Below, piece by piece: positions 62,752 to 64,000 of a stretch of DNA of 64,000 nt. Origin of the DNA: Algoriphagus faecimaris (lineage in GTDB: Bacteria > Bacteroidota > Bacteroidia > Cytophagales > Cyclobacteriaceae); NCBI RefSeq assembly GCF_900101705.1, contig NZ_FNAC01000001.1:166162-230161 (forward strand). Direction: 5' to 3'. The notes below the pieces were generated by a model. The model was not told where the DNA came from. It did not search any database and was given only the letters and a program-made list of their open reading frames with translations. A program made the translations under genes and the position numbers. How positions within the stretch are numbered: position 1 is the first letter of the stretch; each line of letters starts with the position of its first letter.

Positions 62752-63723
62752 CTACCAAATCGGTAAAATATCCCGCTTGTCTCTGTCATCCTTGGGGAAG
62801 AGGTTAAACACAGCCGTAAACTCATGGATTCTTCCCGGCAATTGGTAGGAGCGGGCCACAGGAAACTCAAACACATAGCCCAGTCTCAGCCGATCGGTCA
62901 CTATCCCAAACTGTACATTGCTCGCATAGTCCAGCCGGTGACCGCCGCCAACCCAGATTCTGTCCATCAGCAGTACTTTTAGATTCATATCCAACTGGTC
63001 AGGCAGGTTCTTCTGGGTTCTGTAGAAAGCATTGGCCATCACAGCCATGTTCGGACTCAAGCGCTCCCTGTAGCCCGCCTGAAGCATCTTGCTCGCCGGG
63101 TAGCCGTCCATAAACACATCCCCCGAGGTGATTCTACCCCCGTTTACCCGGTGCATCCCATAACTCACATAGTACTTCGCATGGGTCAATGCCAAGCCCA
63201 GGTTGAAGTCCAGTACCTGCATGTCGGTAAACTGCCCCAGGTACTGTCCCAAAGTCGGGTCGTTCTGCTCTTCCGGACTCAGCACATTACCGTCCAATCT
63301 CACCTGCTGATAGTTGATCCCCGCTCCCAGTCTCAGGCTGTGGGTTTCGCTGATCCGTACTCTTGAGGCATAACCCAGCATCAACTCGGTCTCACGGAAG
63401 GCTCCGTAGGTGTCATGCAGCAGGTTCACCGACACCGCATTCTTTCCCATCAGATCCGGATCCTCTTCTCCGGCCAACTGCCCGAAGTCGAGTTCGGTGC
63501 TGAAAAAGTAGGTTCTCGGGGAGCCTTCCATCCCTGCCCACTGATTCCGCACAAAGCCTCTCACCGTACTCCCCTCATAACCCGTCAGACCCGGATTGAA
63601 GTAGCTCTGAAAATGAGAAAACTGACTGATGTATTTCCGCGATTGGGTATAACCCTCTCCCGACCACAGCAAAGCAGCCGAAAGCAAAAGGGAGGCACTG
63701 ATATTTTTGAGGATATGATTCAT
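62752..63723 (-). CDS. PorP/SprF-family type IX secretion membrane protein
   Basis: 323 residues with signal peptide (LLSAALLWSGEGYTQ). The family start YISQFSHFQSYFNPGLTGYEGSTVRGFVRNQWAGMEGSPRTYFFSTELDF is very clear, followed by SVNLLHDTYGAF, LRLGAGINYQQVRLDG and LGYVFEFPVARSYQLPGRIHEFTAVFNL. PorP/SprF proteins are outer-membrane barrels tied to the type IX system and gliding adhesin export in Bacteroidota, usually downstream of a large secreted adhesin gene; here the upstream side is outside the window. Confidence 0.92.
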   Translation of the reverse strand: MNHILKNISASLLLSAALLWSGEGYTQSRKYISQFSHFQSYFNPGLTGYEGSTVRGFVRNQWAGMEGSPRTYFFSTELDFGQLAGEEDPDLMGKNAVSVNLLHDTYGAFRETELMLGYASRVRISETHSLRLGAGINYQQVRLDGNVLSPEEQNDPTLGQYLGQFTDMQVLDFNLGLALTHAKYYVSYGMHRVNGGRITSGDVFMDGYPASKMLQAGYRERLSPNMAVMANAFYRTQKNLPDQLDMNLKVLLMDRIWVGGGHRLDYASNVQFGIVTDRLRLGYVFEFPVARSYQLPGRIHEFTAVFNLFPKDDRDKRDILPIW

Positions 63724-63797
63724 TACTTTCTGTGTTTTACTGCTTATTCTTTATACCTTTTTCTTTTGTTCTCTTTACCCTTATGGAGCTAATGATC

Positions 63798-63880
63798 GCG
63801 CCTTCAGCGCTCTGATTTATTTTTCCGAACTCAGTTCCCCAAATTGCATTTGGGGCTGTCAACGGTTGCGCCTTCAGCGC
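63798..63880. repeat. Pair of GCGCCTTCAGCGC units around a CCCCAAA/TTTGGGG hairpin
   Basis: GCGCCTTCAGCGC occurs at 63798-63810 and again at 63868-63880; each unit is itself a short inverted repeat. Between them CCCCAAA and TTTGGGG (63837-63855) form a hairpin. The rest of 63724-64000 shows no gene and includes ATTCGATATTCGGG-type low-complexity repeats. Confidence 0.75.
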
Positions 63881-64000
63881 ATTTCGCTACTTCGATATTC
63901 GGGATTCGACATTCATTATTTTACTTTTAATAGGCTATAGGAATGAACCAAACTTTCAACTTTCTCACTTCCTTTCGGCTGCTGCAAACTGCCACTGCCT

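Overview
The window looks like chromosomal DNA of an aerobic, free-living member of the Bacteroidota, most likely the Cytophagales (Cyclobacteriaceae / Algoriphagus-like). This is inferred from several things: a PorP/SprF type IX secretion protein, BF3164-like beta-propeller lipoproteins, an NVEALA-type peptide remnant, WbqC, DUF6544 and App1 families, a Bacteroidota-type promoter (TTTG-N19-TAnnTTTG) before the tRNA, few Shine-Dalgarno sites, and the overall protein style. No species call can be made from the sequence alone.

Layout. 1-3.6 kb is an accessory stretch with two beta-propeller genes, a frameshifted small exported peptide, a parD gene with a truncated parE, and repeats. 3.7-11.5 kb is a complete minus-strand tryptophan operon, trpL-E-G-D-C-F-B-A followed by a DAHP synthase, led by a classical attenuator with a Trp-Trp-Trp leader peptide. 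11.6-24.4 kb holds small unknown genes, a RelE/ParE-type toxin-antitoxin pair, an M28 peptidase, two Gfo/Idh/MocA proteins, a VOC protein, a medium-chain dehydrogenase, a SLC13 transporter, Hsp20 and a penicillin-acylase-family lipoprotein. 24.5-29.0 kb is a tandemly duplicated lipoprotein / beta-barrel family; its first gene lies behind a (TG)13 microsatellite that puts it out of frame with the only usable upstream ATG, which suggests phase variation. 29.3-37.2 kb has HicAB, a frameshifted glycosyltransferase, a second M28 peptidase, App1-like, YceI, a TIM-barrel protein and a GMC oxidoreductase.

37.3-37.7 kb is non-coding but strongly structured and ends in an intrinsic terminator: a candidate ncRNA or long leader of unknown family. 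37.9-44.7 kb has a sulfatase, lutABC, a histidine kinase and an NHL-type propeller. A 1.04-kb IS1595-type element (inverted repeats, 10-bp flanking repeat) sits just behind clpC, apparently between clpC and its terminator. 49-53.5 kb is housekeeping (WbqC, TsaC-like, Nudix, mltG, thioesterase, YihY).

A tRNA-Ser(TGA) at 53.7 kb is followed by a decayed island: an integrase stub, an intact tripartite hipBST-type kinase toxin system with palindromic operators, and frameshifted remnants of a HigA-like antitoxin and an AbiEii toxin. 57-64 kb carries a CHAP/peptidoglycan-binding protein, an RsbQ-like hydrolase paired with a PAS histidine kinase, another propeller lipoprotein, a thermonuclease and PorP/SprF. 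A ~110-bp structured repeat occurs three times (1.2, 14.8 and 60.8 kb), each near exported-protein genes.
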